A program made the position numbers and the translations under genes. Shown one piece after another: positions 11,895 to 23,600 of a DNA stretch of 64,000 bases (the first letter of the stretch is position 1; each line of letters opens with the position of its first letter). Under the pieces are notes generated by a model, which saw only the letters and a list, made by a program, of their open reading frames with translations, did no database searches and was not told the DNA's origin. This DNA is from Spinacia oleracea (lineage: Eukaryota; Streptophyta; Magnoliopsida; Caryophyllales; Amaranthaceae), in contig NC_079492.1 in assembly GCF_020520425.1 (NCBI RefSeq), forward strand, positions 30,507,542 through 30,571,541, written 5' to 3'.

Positions 11895-12160
11895 CAAAGT
11901 AAAGAATACTCCGGAAATGAAGATATTGCCGGAAACGGAATTATGGTTCATGACGGAAATATAAACATTATCCAAGTCGTAGATGTTGCCGGAAAAGGAA
12001 ACATGGTTCGTATTGGAAATATTGCCGGAAACGAAAATATTATCGGAATCGGAAATATTGTCGGAAAAGGAAATTATTTCTGAAATCGGAAATATTAACG
12101 GAAACATAAATATGTGTTCGAAACGGAAATGGATTCCGGAATCGGAAAACGAATCGGAAG
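11895..12160 (+). repeat. Degenerate ~18-bp repeats (GGAAATATTGCC type) inside the copia-type LTR
   Basis: Variants of ATATTGCCGGAAACGGAA recur about a dozen times with variable spacing. Open frames through it are repeat artefacts. A GC-rich, alanine/arginine-coding-looking block follows (about 12155-12450), which I also regard as non-coding LTR. Confidence 0.65.
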
Positions 12161-12454
12161 CTCGACGAGCGACAAGCCGGAAAGCGTGCCAGGCCATCGC
12201 TCGACAAGCAAAAGGCCGAGCGCATAGCACTGAGCACGAAGCCCAACGCCAGCGCCCAGCCGATGGTCCTGGAAGCGCAGTGGGCCGCGAGCACCAAGGA
12301 AGGCAGCAGCAGCGAAGCAGCCCGCCAGGCCAGCAGCAGCCTGCCAAGGCAAGGCTGCAGCGCGCTGGGCCTTTGGCCAGCTGCGGCTGCGGTTGGGCCT
12401 AGGCAGGCACGCGCACCAGCGTGACCCATTGTGGCTGCGTTGGTTACTTCGTCT

Positions 12455-12459
12455 TGGGC
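12455..12459 (+). repeat. Target site duplication (left) of the Tekay-like element
   Basis: TGGGC directly precedes the LTR and is repeated at 25409-25413 directly after the other LTR. Confidence 0.88.
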
Positions 12460-15365
12460 TGTAACACCCCGACAATTCTCTCTTTTCTAAAATAACCTTT
12501 TAATACAAAACGTAGAGAATTATCAAGGCATTATCGCCCGTGTGAAAACGTAACGGCTTATTTAGAATTTTGCAGCGGAAAACATAAAACTAACTTTAGG
12601 TTTATAAATGATCGATTACAGGTTTAGTCCCAAAAATCAACCAACGAAAATAAGGAAATATAAATAGTACGACAAGTTTAAAGTCCAATTAAACGAACCC
12701 AAGTCAACTTAGCAAATCAAAACTAAATACAAGCTCTCTATTCCCGATCCCAATGATGCAACATCTTCAAACCTGCAGATGGACAATGGTTATTGATCCT
12801 TAAAGACTGCTCACCAAAGATTGGGTCATCACAGGATCAAGAAGGCATAGCCATGATCAACATGCACAAGCAAAAGCACGTAATCAGCAAAGCTGAGTAC
12901 TACATACTAAATCAATAATAATCCTAACATGATTCTATTAAACGAACAACCCTAACATGATACTAGTGAACATAATTAAGGGCAGACAAAACAAGATAAT
13001 TTGACGACCATACTTGACTAGACTAGGCTAGACTTATAACAATAATATTATTTTAGTTGAAATAGACAAAGGACCGAGTTGTCCGTCCGGATGTCTTCAC
13101 TAAGGAAGACGAGGTACGGGCGCGACTCCGTAACCTCAGAACCCTGCGATATCGAGGAACATTTGAATAAAAATAGAACACGGTGATCAATCCGGTCCCA
13201 GAAAAGGCCATGGGCTACCACCATGAACCCCAACTCCTGTTTGTCCGTCACTTTAAACGTGCACATTCTAAGCTATTGCTACTCAGTTTCACTTTACATG
13301 ATTTACAAATTGAGACTCTGTTATGACTCAACAATCACATAAGGCATACAATCCACATTCGTTCACAACTGTTTTTATCTTGGAATTAAGTAAGTGATCA
13401 TAAAGGCATCAATCAAGACTCATTCCAATTTACCCAACCTTTTCTTTAACCATGATCAACCCTGTATATGGGTATAAAGTTTCAACTTACTAAACAAGGT
13501 CCACCGCCCTCATAAAGTAGTGAAAAGCTAAAAAGGGAACAATAATCAATCGATCCAAACCAACATATAGAATAATCTAGTGTTCCCAACCAACATGTTT
13601 GTATCAATCATCCATACTAACATGTTACAATTCTCATAATGCAATATAAGTTCAATATGTCCGTCCAACAGTATTAAACACACAATTTCAACATAACCAA
13701 GTTCGTCAATAATATCAACATCACCAAGTTCAACAATAATATCAACATAACCAAGTTCATCAACAATTTCAACATGGTTTCAACAAATAGCACGCATTCC
13801 AAGCACACAGGTATGTACGTACCTTGTGTAAACAAATTGATAGGCCACTTTAACATTTTCAAAAGTCGCCTAAAGAGAATTCCCCGCCTAAAACAACCAA
13901 CAAATAATCCCAATGAATCTCTAATCATTCGCAACTATAATAAAACATTCTAAATACATCCTAAACATACTTAGAACCTTCCCCAATATCAAAACTTGAA
14001 CATTTGATTTCCTAGCATCATAATTATCGAATTCAATGTTTGAAATTCGTTAAAACTTTTTGCAAATATCATACTTAAATTTCAGCAATATAAATTCGTT
14101 TCAAACTACTCCAAAATATATCCAACATGCTTAAAATCATAAAAATAATAACTTTCATAATTTATAATCATCCTACTATGATTTTAAAACTATTAAAGCC
14201 TTAAAATTCATGCTTTAATAATTAAAAATCATTATTTCAATGCAATTACATAATCTAAAAATTAATTTTATTATTCAAACATAATGTATAATCTGAAATT
14301 ATAATTTAATCATAATAACTTATAATTCACATTCAATAAACATGAATTAAATCACTAAACTAATTAAAACCCTAACTTACATATTAATCAACCAAAACTG
14401 AAAATAATTAATTTATAACATCAACACCAAATCTAAAAATTATAATTTATCTATAAAGATTAATAATTTAATTCAAGAAACATAAATTCAAATTAATAAA
14501 CTTAATCAAAACATTTAAATAACTTAGGGTTTAAGAAATAACCAAATGGAGAGAGAACAAGAAGCTGCCGGCGGACAAGGTGGTGCGGCGGCGTGAAGGT
14601 GGTCGCGGCTGTGCAGCGGTGAAGGTAGTCACCCTGTGGTGGCTGTGCGAGCAAAAGGGAACCACGAGTGTGGAGGGTGCTTGCACGAAGGAGAAGGGAG
14701 AGAGAAGGGTGGCCGACGGCTGGTGGCACGACAACAGGAGGTCGGGCAACAGGCAGGAGGTCGACGCAGTGGCTGGTGGTGGTGGCGACGAGGTGGTTGA
14801 TGGGGCAATAAATAGAAACAGCCAAGTGAAGAGATTAAAAAAAAGAACGAGAGAAGAAGAAGAAGAAGAACGAAGAGAGGAGGAGTTACCAGCGGTGCGA
14901 CTCGCCGGTGGCTGGTGGCCGGAAGTCGGTGCGGCGGCTGGGCATCAGCTACGAACGTGGAGGATGGGTTTTGCTGTTTATTCTCTTTTGGGTTTTCACG
15001 TGAAATTCAAAGGGGTTTTGCCTTGCTTTTATTTTTACGTGAAATAGGAAGAGAAGATAGGAAGGAAGGAGTTTTGGGCTTATTATGATGGGCTTCACCA
15101 GATTGGGCTAGCATTAAGATTGAGTTGTTTGAATTCAAAAAAAGTGGTTAGGATTGTTTTTCAAAATTCAATCGAACGTGTTTTCGTAATTCGAATTCTT
15201 TTCAACGTAAAATTCTAAAATTATTTTCGATTTCATAAATTCTTAAAATATTTAAAATGCATTTGAATAAATAAATATACATTAAAATTCACCAATACAA
15301 TTTAAATATCGTTAATTATACGTAAAACTATATTAATAAGCTTTATAAATATACGGGGGATTACA
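12460..15365 (-). repeat. 3' LTR (left) of the Tekay-like element
   Basis: It is 2906 bp and pairs with 20629-25408. It contains a GC-rich segment at about 14570-14960 whose two overlapping frames (14502-14825 minus and 14580-15047 plus) are repeated in the other LTR. They have no recognisable domain and are treated as LTR sequence. It is the uninterrupted reference for the CACTA insertion in the partner LTR. Confidence 0.88.
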
Positions 15366-15378
15366 ATCTACCCTCTTA
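15366..15378 (-). promoter_or_regulatory. Polypurine tract of the Tekay-like element
   Basis: On the minus strand AAGAGGGTAGAT directly precedes TGTAA, the start of the 3' LTR. Confidence 0.7.
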
Positions 15379-15769
15379 AAAGAAGTTTTGTCCCGAAACT
15401 TGACACAAGAACTCACACATTTTCCGAAAGTCTTTAATTCATTCTTACTAGAGAAATACTTGTGCCACTCATGTGCACTATTTTGTCAACTTAAAGTTGT
15501 TTGTGTTACTCATGAACACCTTTTTCTTATGCGGAGAATCTATTTACTTGCATCAAAATTCATAAGTTGCTAAAAATGGGCATAAAATGCATAAAATTGC
15601 TATAAAAATAGGTTAAAAGCGCGAATTTCTATCGCATTCTACCCCTCTTAAAGAAAACGAGTTACGCCCTCGTAACTCATCTCAGGGAATCATTTTGTAT
15701 ATTTCTATTTCAACGAATCATGTCCCCAATTCTATATTTCCACTAAAATCGTAGCTAGTAGGATTTATA
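15379..15769 (-). other. Decayed 3' internal region of the Tekay-like element
   Basis: Minus-strand sequence between the integrase remnant and the polypurine tract. No frame or motif survives; a chromodomain would be expected near here but is not visible. Confidence 0.5.
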
Positions 15770-16025
15770 CCCTTCTTTCCACACAATGCCTCAACAGGTG
15801 CCATCTTAATGCTCGCATGGTAACTATTGTTGTAAGAAAATTGAATCAAATCTATGTGGTTCTCAACTACCCTTAGAGTCAATAGCACAGGCTCTCAACA
15901 TATATTCCATAGTTTGCTTAGTCCTCTCAGGCTGACCGTTAATTGCAGGGTGGAAAGCAATACTCTTTTTCAATGTTGTCCCCGAGATTCAACTTGACCT
16001 TATTGCCAAAATTTCAGACTTTTGT
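15770..16025 (-). pseudogene. Integrase core remnant of the Tekay-like element
   Basis: Minus-strand translation at about 15900-15960 reads FHPAINGQPERTKQTMEYML, the region around the integrase catalytic Glu (normally HPQTDGQSERT). A weak match to the following SYNNSYH-like stretch continues to about 15790. Frames are broken and the N-terminal half is deleted. Confidence 0.7.
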
Positions 16026-16051
16026 TCTTGGTAAGGATCTTACATGTTGCC

Positions 16052-16290
16052 CTATAAAGGTAATGTCTCCAAATATTCGCAGATAACATAATATCCTCGT
16101 AAGTTTTCAACTGACGCGACAACGAGTGTGGAGGTCAAATGCTCCTTTAAAATCTGGAAAGCTTCCTCACATTTCTCACTCCACTTGAATTTTGATTCCT
16201 TTTTCAACAAGTTGGTCATTGGTTTTGCTTTCTTCCAAAAGTCTTTCACAACCTCCTTTAATGGTCATCTAGGCCTAGAAAACTTTAGAT
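16052..16290 (-). pseudogene. RT-RNase H linker remnant of the Tekay-like element
   Basis: The frame reads MTNLLKKESKFKWSEKCEEA then FQILKEHL, the conserved connection between RT and RNase H of Ty3/gypsy elements. The RNase H catalytic region after it is lost. Confidence 0.75.
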
Positions 16291-17312
16291 ATTCGACACG
16301 TTCTTGGAATAGGTCACTCACTCACAGCTTGAATCTTAGCAGGAATTACAGAGACTTTTTCTGGTCAACTTTCCCTTTTTACCAAACCTCATTATGCCTT
16401 TCATGGATGTATAACTTTTGGGCTTAACTCTTAGCTCTTGCACTAATTCATGTATTTCTTTTAATCTTTTCCAGACAACAAATGATTTCTAACGATCCTG
16501 GACCACTCGAATCTTCTCTTAATTTTATTCCCTTAAGTAACGTAGTTTCAATCAATTTAGTCCCTCACTTTTCCATCGATGTCACTTATACACACATTAC
16601 TTCAAGATTTGTATACTTCATTCACATAAAAATAAATTCTTTCTAAGCGTCTCCAATATAATTCTCAAGTGTTTATCATGTTCTTTCTCATTCCTTGAAT
16701 AAATCGGGATATCATCAATAACATACTTATGGCAGTGCATTGGTTAACCCAAAAGACATTATTCTAAACCCATAATGACAATAACGAGTCCTAATGAGGT
16801 CTTAGGCCCTTATTAGTTATTCTCAATTGGTGGTACTTCAAACACAAATCAGTCTTCAAGAACATACTCGCCCAATTCAATTGATCCAATATGCCATCTA
16901 TCCTAGGCAAAGGATACATGTTCTTGATGGTGTTTAGTTCCCTAAAATCGATGCATAATTCCATACTCTTATCTTTATCTGTAACAAACAACGCAAGAGC
17001 TTCCCATGGTGATGCACTAGGCCTAATATACCCCTTAACGAAACAACTTTTGCAATTGTGTCTTAATTCGCTCATTTCGGGAGGTGTCATTCTATATGGT
17101 GCTTTAGATATAGGCGTCTTTCCAGGAACTAAGTCTATAGTGAACTCAAAGGCTCTAACAGGTAACATACTTGCAATTTTACCAGGAAACACATCAATGA
17201 ATCCACTCATAATGGCAACATCCTCGGTTTCCACTCCAACTTCGTTACTCACCTCTAACACACTACAGAAAAATAGTTCACACTCCTTATTCATCAATTT
17301 CCTCACTTGCAT
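16291..17312 (-). pseudogene. Reverse transcriptase of the Tekay-like element, broken
   Basis: A 173-codon frame (16791-17312) carries the RT fingers and palm. [12 protein letters not shown] precedes [12 protein letters not shown], the usual GFIRPSxSPWGAP motif, then [11 protein letters not shown] and [13 protein letters not shown] follow. A stop ends it. Further motifs persist in other frames: MSFGLTN near 16760 and the catalytic IDD box at 16711-16720 (minus). Decayed palm and thumb sequence runs on to about 16300. The enzyme is inactive as encoded. Confidence 0.82.
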
Positions 17313-17323
17313 TACCGAAATAA

Positions 17324-17680
17324 CTAAAGGTTCTTGGTCTTCTCACAACATCTATATGAGGTCAACCTTCCAATAGGGTTCCTTAAACTTACTTTCTGAA
17401 TTTCACAATCTACCTCAGCCTTGTACAAACTTAGCCAGTCCATCCCCAGAATTACATCTAGGTTTCCCAGGTTAAACTTTATCAAATCAGAAGGAAAAAT
17501 GAAGTCTTTTATCCCCAAAGGCAAGTTCTTCAACAATTTGGTACACCTTGTGGTTACACCAATAGGAATACTAACGGGTAAATCAATCACCTCAAAATCT
17601 ACTAACTTCAGACTCTTAATAAGAGATGACGAAACGAAAGAATAAGCTTTCCCCGAATCAAATAACTTTCTAACTAGCAC
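17324..17680 (-). pseudogene. Aspartic protease of the Tekay-like element
   Basis: A 118-codon frame has LFDSGKAYSFVSS, where the DSG catalytic triplet is kept but the usual Ala-Thr-His following it is changed. It also has the downstream VILGMDWLSLYKAEVDC motif of chromovirus proteases. The domain lies between gag and RT as expected. Frame breaks on both sides prevent a polyprotein. Confidence 0.8.
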
Positions 17681-17699
17681 GTAGGTAATAGAAAAGTAA

Positions 17700-20600
17700 G
17701 ATAAACTAAGTCAGCAGGTCGTTCAGCTTTATTTCGACTTATCACAGACAGTTTATCCGGGGCCTTGTGATGGTTGTTATTCTAATCCGCATACCTATGG
17801 AGGTTTCCTTGGTTGTCTTGCGCCCTTATAGGCTTCGGACCCTGATTTCCTGATTGGTTGTACCCTGACTACTCACTGTTACCACTCTCATTACAATTTT
17901 GCCCCTTTTTCTGCTCAGTTGTAGGTCGCTAATCCTCCCCTACAGTTTCTACCAGGATGGTTGTTATTGCACATCTTACAGTGATACACTCTTTCAGATT
18001 GGTTCCTATTGTTGTTCCCCTGATTGTTCCTTCCTTGAAAATTTTCATTTCCATTTCCATTCCCATTCCTATTCTCATTCATATTCCTCTTAAAATTCCC
18101 TTGGTTTTTCCAGCATTAAACTCTTTTGTTTTCTCCCCAACAACATTTTTCTTGTCCATTCTGGACTACAGGCCATAAATATGAGCAGCTCCCCCATACA
18201 CAATATATAAAGACGTAAAGGTTTCCCCACCTAATCCTAAGGTGGTCATGATATAAGTCTGCATAGTATTCAGCTATGGTCATGCTCCCTATGCTAAGGT
18301 TTATGAATTCCTAAGCTTTTTTCTTTCTCATAAAAGGTAGGGTAAAACTTTCCCCTTAAGGCAGTAACAATTGAATCCTAATTGAATCTCTCAGCAGCGC
18401 TAAGCCTAGCTCTATTTTCTCTCCACCATAAATCAGCTTCATCTTTCAAGTACATGACAACTTGACCCACTCTCATGTTCTCAAGACATTTCACATCCCC
18501 AAAAAGTTTCTCAAACTCTCTAACCTAGTTCTCTAAAAAAAGTAGGATTAACTTGCCCCTTAAATCATGGTGGCTTAACTTTGGCTAGTCTCTCAAACAT
18601 GTCCTCAGCAGGATCGGGACGCTCAATTCTCTCCTGGGTCAGCTTTTCCGCCAATAGGCGAATAACAACAACTAGGTCATTATTGTTGGTCATCCTAGAG
18701 CGCGACCTGAGATTAATATACTCTACTTTAGGTATAAACATCACTTAATAGTATCCTATACCACGTAATATCGCCTCAACAGACATAATTCACGTAAATC
18801 AAACAATCATTTACGAATATGCAACAATCATCTACGAAGGTACAACAATTATTTCAAGGTAATCTCCTTGAACAGTCCTGAACAATATTCACATAAGAGA
18901 CATTCAATTGAGGAACAAGGAACGAAATTCAATCATCACGAATAATAAGGTAGAATAAAGGAAGAAAACATTCTTCATCACGTCCCAAAATGAACTCTTG
19001 ATCCTTTGAATAATCAATAATCTAACTTTTATTCCTCAAAAGAGTGTGAAGAACAATTTCTAAACCGTAATAACGCATTTGTCCTCAAAATACCATAAAG
19101 GTTCTATTACATCCTTGAAAAGAATAAAGAATAACTCAAACTCCTATTGCTTTAACTTTAAACTGTTGTAGCTTTGCTACTTATTCTTTAAAACATAAAA
19201 GAACTAACTAACTTTACAACTTCAAATACTTGTGGCATCTTGCCTATCTGTTCTTTCCTAGGAAACTTGCGGAGTGAAATCTAGATCTTCAAGATTCGTC
19301 GAACTCTTCCCCTAGCTCCCTATCTGAATCACTAGAGATCTCAATGGTAGGCTCATGGGCCCCTGGGTTAGGGTTTTATGCCTCAACCCCTACATTCTCA
19401 TCCTCAACGGCTACATCATTTCCCTCTAGATCATTATTTACACCCACTCGCATAGGTTCCTCAAATAATGCGTCCCAAGCATGACTCCCTATGTCGTCTT
19501 TACCCTCCCTATGGTGGTCATAATCTCTGAATCGTATCTCCAACTACCATCCTAGTCCCATACTTAGCCAAATTTGGTGTCCCATCATTAGAATGCAAGT
19601 CTTTAAACCTATCTTGGAGTTCTAGGTATGGCATTTGGTTAGGTAAGAAATGAACAATAGTGGATGATATGATGTCCTCTCTCATTAAGGTGGGTTGGTC
19701 TTGTATCCTAGCAAAATACTCACATCCAAACACGACTTGGAATCCTATGGTGGTGTACTTGGAAAACCACATCTTATTCCTAAAAGAAACAACTTAAAGT
19801 CTCACTAACGATTTCCAGACTAAACTATAGTCAAAGTTCAACAAAGCAATAAGTTAGGTGGAATCAAACAATTTATTTAATGCACATTTAAATGCAACAC
19901 TTGAACATTTAACACATGCATATAACAATTAACTTCTTATGCTAGAATTAACTAGCTACTAATGCACACATAATTCTATCCTATATGCCCTTCTTATACT
20001 ACCCATCGTCTCTCAAAATATAATTAAAATAAACTAAAGCATTTAAGTAATTTGAATGATAAAATAAAACAAAGATAATAGTGAGAAAGGAAGAAAATAA
20101 AATAAAACTAAAAGTTTAATTTATTTATGTTTTTGTTACTTTTCATATAACAATGAAAGTAGGTTAGAAAATGAAGATTAATTCGAAGAAAATAATAATA
20201 ATTTCCAAAAAACAAAATTCTACCCTTTTTCCTTTTCCTTTCTTTTTTTTTTAAAAAAAATTCCGAAAAAATTAAAATAAATTCGAAGAAAAGAAATTAA
20301 TTAACTCGTACAAAGAGAAATTAAATTTTTATATAATTTCGAAGAAAAAGAAATTAACTAACTCGAATAATTTAAAATAAATTCGAAGAAAATTAATTAA
20401 TTCAAACCAATAAGAAAGTTTTGAATTTATAAAATTTCAGATTTAGGCCAAATAAAATAAATTCAGATTCTTTGGAAAATGAAAAAGATATTTCAATCCA
20501 TTTAATTTAATTATTTGGAGCTTAATTCAACGAAATTCATTTTAAGTAAACAATTAGTTAGTTAGGCGCCTAAAAATTTAAAAGGTAGACACGAAATATC
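17700..20600 (-). pseudogene. gag remnant of the Tekay-like element
   Basis: On the minus strand a zinc knuckle CKMCNNNHPGRNC lies near 17945-17985, upstream of the protease. Further towards the primer site, sequence around 18350-18720 has gag-like stretches (VGQVVMYLKDEADLWW-like region near 18430) broken by many stops. The rest to 20600 is AT-rich, without a usable frame; the ORF 19518-19772 has no recognised domain. Confidence 0.6.
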
Positions 20601-20612
20601 AGTAAAACCTTT

Positions 20613-20625
20613 AGCTCTGATACCA
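20613..20625 (-). promoter_or_regulatory. Primer binding site, initiator tRNA-Met type
   Basis: The minus strand reads TGGTATCAGAGCT, complementary to the 3' end of initiator tRNA-Met, three bases inside the 5' LTR edge at 20629. Confidence 0.88.
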
Positions 20626-20628
20626 CTT

Positions 20629-23600
20629 TGTAACACCCCGACAATTCTCTCTTTTCTAAAATAACCTTTTAATACAAAACGTAGAGAATTATCAAGGCAT
20701 TATCGCCCGTGTGAAAAGTAACGGCTTATTCAGAATTTTGCAGCGGAAAACATAAAACTAACTTTAGATTTATAAATGATCGATTACAGGTTTAGTCCCA
20801 AAAATCAACCAACGAAAATAAGGAAATATAAATAGTACGACAAGTTTAAAGTCCAATTAAACGAACCCAAGTCAACTTACACTACTACAAAAGTTGGAAT
20901 AAGAAACGTTGAATAGAGAACGGTTAAGTTTGCTAAGCGTTTTCTAGAAGTATAGAGTACGCATTTCTCTTATAACGGTTGTGTGAATAATAGAATAGAC
21001 AACGGTTACCTTACCTAACCCTCTTGTATTTTTTATCATAATAAAAAGAATTAATTAAATTATAAATATTTAATCAAATATAAAGCAATGTGCATGGCAA
21101 CCGCCTTCTATGTACAAAAAATATAAAACATATAGAATACCATGATCATTTTCAAATTTCAATCCTTTTGTTTCCCAAAACTTTGAATACCAGGCCCAGT
21201 CAAATAATTCAAAATTTATGACAATACTCCTTTTACATTTAACCTTTTCTACCAATTAATTTTATAAATCATGCAATTACCCTAGTATCCCAATCCAAGT
21301 CCCAACCCCACTACTCCACTAGCCGCCTTAGTTATACGGTTATACCTCAACTGCTCCGCCTTAAAATTACATAATCTCTATCTCTTTCATTTATTCATAG
21401 GATCACCATTCAAATGGCCAAATTGATCGAAGAAGAGGTAATAAGCGAAGTTCATATAGGATACCCCTTAATTTCTATGGCCCTTCTTATAGATCTCTCT
21501 GATTCAAGTGGATAGTTTTAGATAGACGACAATAGCGAATAAGTTTTTCGAATTAGCCGATGAAGCTGGCTAGAGACATCAACGACAATGATTGAAATCA
21601 CCAAATGTCATCGACTTAATAAGGTATTTCACTTCTTTTTACTCCAAAATCCTCAATTTCAATTTATTTTATTCATATTGATACGAATTTATTGATTCTA
21701 GGTGTTGTTGTAACTTTTTTTTATTGAAATTGGTATTGAAATAGTTATTTGAATTTTTCCGATTTTACGAATGCCATTTTCTTAATGATATGAGTATGAT
21801 ACTTCTGCTAACTTTTAGTTTGATTTGGGTGATACTTGGTTATTTTGTTTGTTGGATTCGTAAGATATCAAATTTGATTTATTATTTAAGTTTTATTTTA
21901 TAAATCGGTATATGGATTTTTTATATGGATTTGAAAGTTTTTATGGTGTTCTTATGAATTTAGTTATTCACCTTAGTCTGATTTCATTCATTAAATTTTA
22001 TTGCTTCAATTACTTGTATACAAACATTTGAGTTGAAACTAATTTAATCATTATGTTTATTTTGTTGTTGGAGATTTACAGGTGATGGTGTGAAGAAGAG
22101 AAGTTATCCATTAATCACTTTGTACTTTAATTCAATTGTTAAGTTCTATCGGACTAGAGGAGGAAAACTACCTCATGCGTTTTTAATATAGTAATTGTAA
22201 ATTTGAGTAGTAATGCAAGATGTGTTTGGATTTTTTAACTTTAATTAGTTACAATTTTTTTGGCAACTGAAATGTAAGAGTGTTTGGAATATTATTTATG
22301 AAATACAAAATTGAAATACTTTGTACGTTTTAGTGGTGTGTATACGAGTATTTTTTTTTTTTAACCATCGGCATATACGAGTATTCGTAAAAGTACACGT
22401 ATTATTAAAAAAAATACTATTCTCACAAATTCATATTTTGCGTATTTTATATTATTTTTTTAAAAAAAATACAAGGAATAGAGAACGGTTATCTATGATA
22501 ATAGTTCTCTATGCCAAAGGAATATATAACTGTTAACTGTTGGTAACCGTTGTCTATTCCATCTATATTTTATGATTTAAAGAAAGGAATAGATGACGGT
22601 TATCTGAGACCACTATACTCTATAACTATGTATATAAAACGCCTCTTTGAACCGTCCTATATACTATAGAGATCGCTTAGCAGGAGAACGGTCCTCAGGC
22701 GTCCTCTAAAGCCTATTTCAACAGTTCACTATTCCCTTTTTTGTAGTAGTGTTAGCAAATCAAAACTAAATACAAGCTCTCTATTCCCGATCCCAATGAT
22801 GCAACATCTTCAAACCTGCAGATGGACAATGCTTATTGATCCTTAGAGACTGCTCACCAAAGATTGGGTCATCACAGGATCAATAAGGCATAGCCATGAT
22901 CAACATGCACAAGCAAAAGCACGTAATCAGCAAAGCTGAGTACTACATACTAAATCAATAATAATCCTAACATGATTCTATTAAACGAACAACCCTAACA
23001 TGATACTAGTGAACATAATTAAGGGCAGACAAAACAAGATAATTTGACGACCATACTTGACTAGACTAGGCTAGACTTCTAACAATAATATTATTTTAGT
23101 TGAAATAGACAATGGACCGAGTTGTCCGTCCGGCAGTCTTCACTAGGGAAGACGAGGTACGGGCGCGACTCCGTAACCTCAGAGACCTGCGATAAAAATA
23201 GAACACGGTGATCAATCCGGTCCCAGAAAAGGCCATGGGCTACCACCATGAACCCTAACTCCTGTTTGTCCGTCACTTTAGACGTGCACAGTCTAAAGCT
23301 ATTGCTACTCAGTTTCACTTTACATGATTTACAAATTGAGACTCTGTTATGACTCAACAATCACATAAGGCATACAATCCACATTCGTTCACAACTGTTT
23401 TTATATTGGAATTAAGTAAGTGATCATAAAGGCATCAATCAAGACTTATTCCAATTTACCCAACCTTTCCTTTAACCATGATCAACCCTGTATATGGGTA
23501 TAAAGTTTCAACTTACTAAACAAGGTCCACCGCCCTTATAAAGTAGTGAAAAGCTAAAAAGGGAACAATAATCAATCGATCCAAACCAACATATAGAATA

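Noticed and set aside
12040-12475. GC-rich ORFs (Ala/Arg/Leu-rich) in the copia-type LTR
   Set aside because: No domain, several frames open at once on both strands, inside an LTR with low-complexity repeats.
14502-15047. ORFs shared by both Tekay LTRs (14502-14825 minus, 14580-15047 plus, and partners near 24529-25071)
   Set aside because: Preservation is explained by LTR identity. The two frames overlap on opposite strands and neither resembles a known protein.
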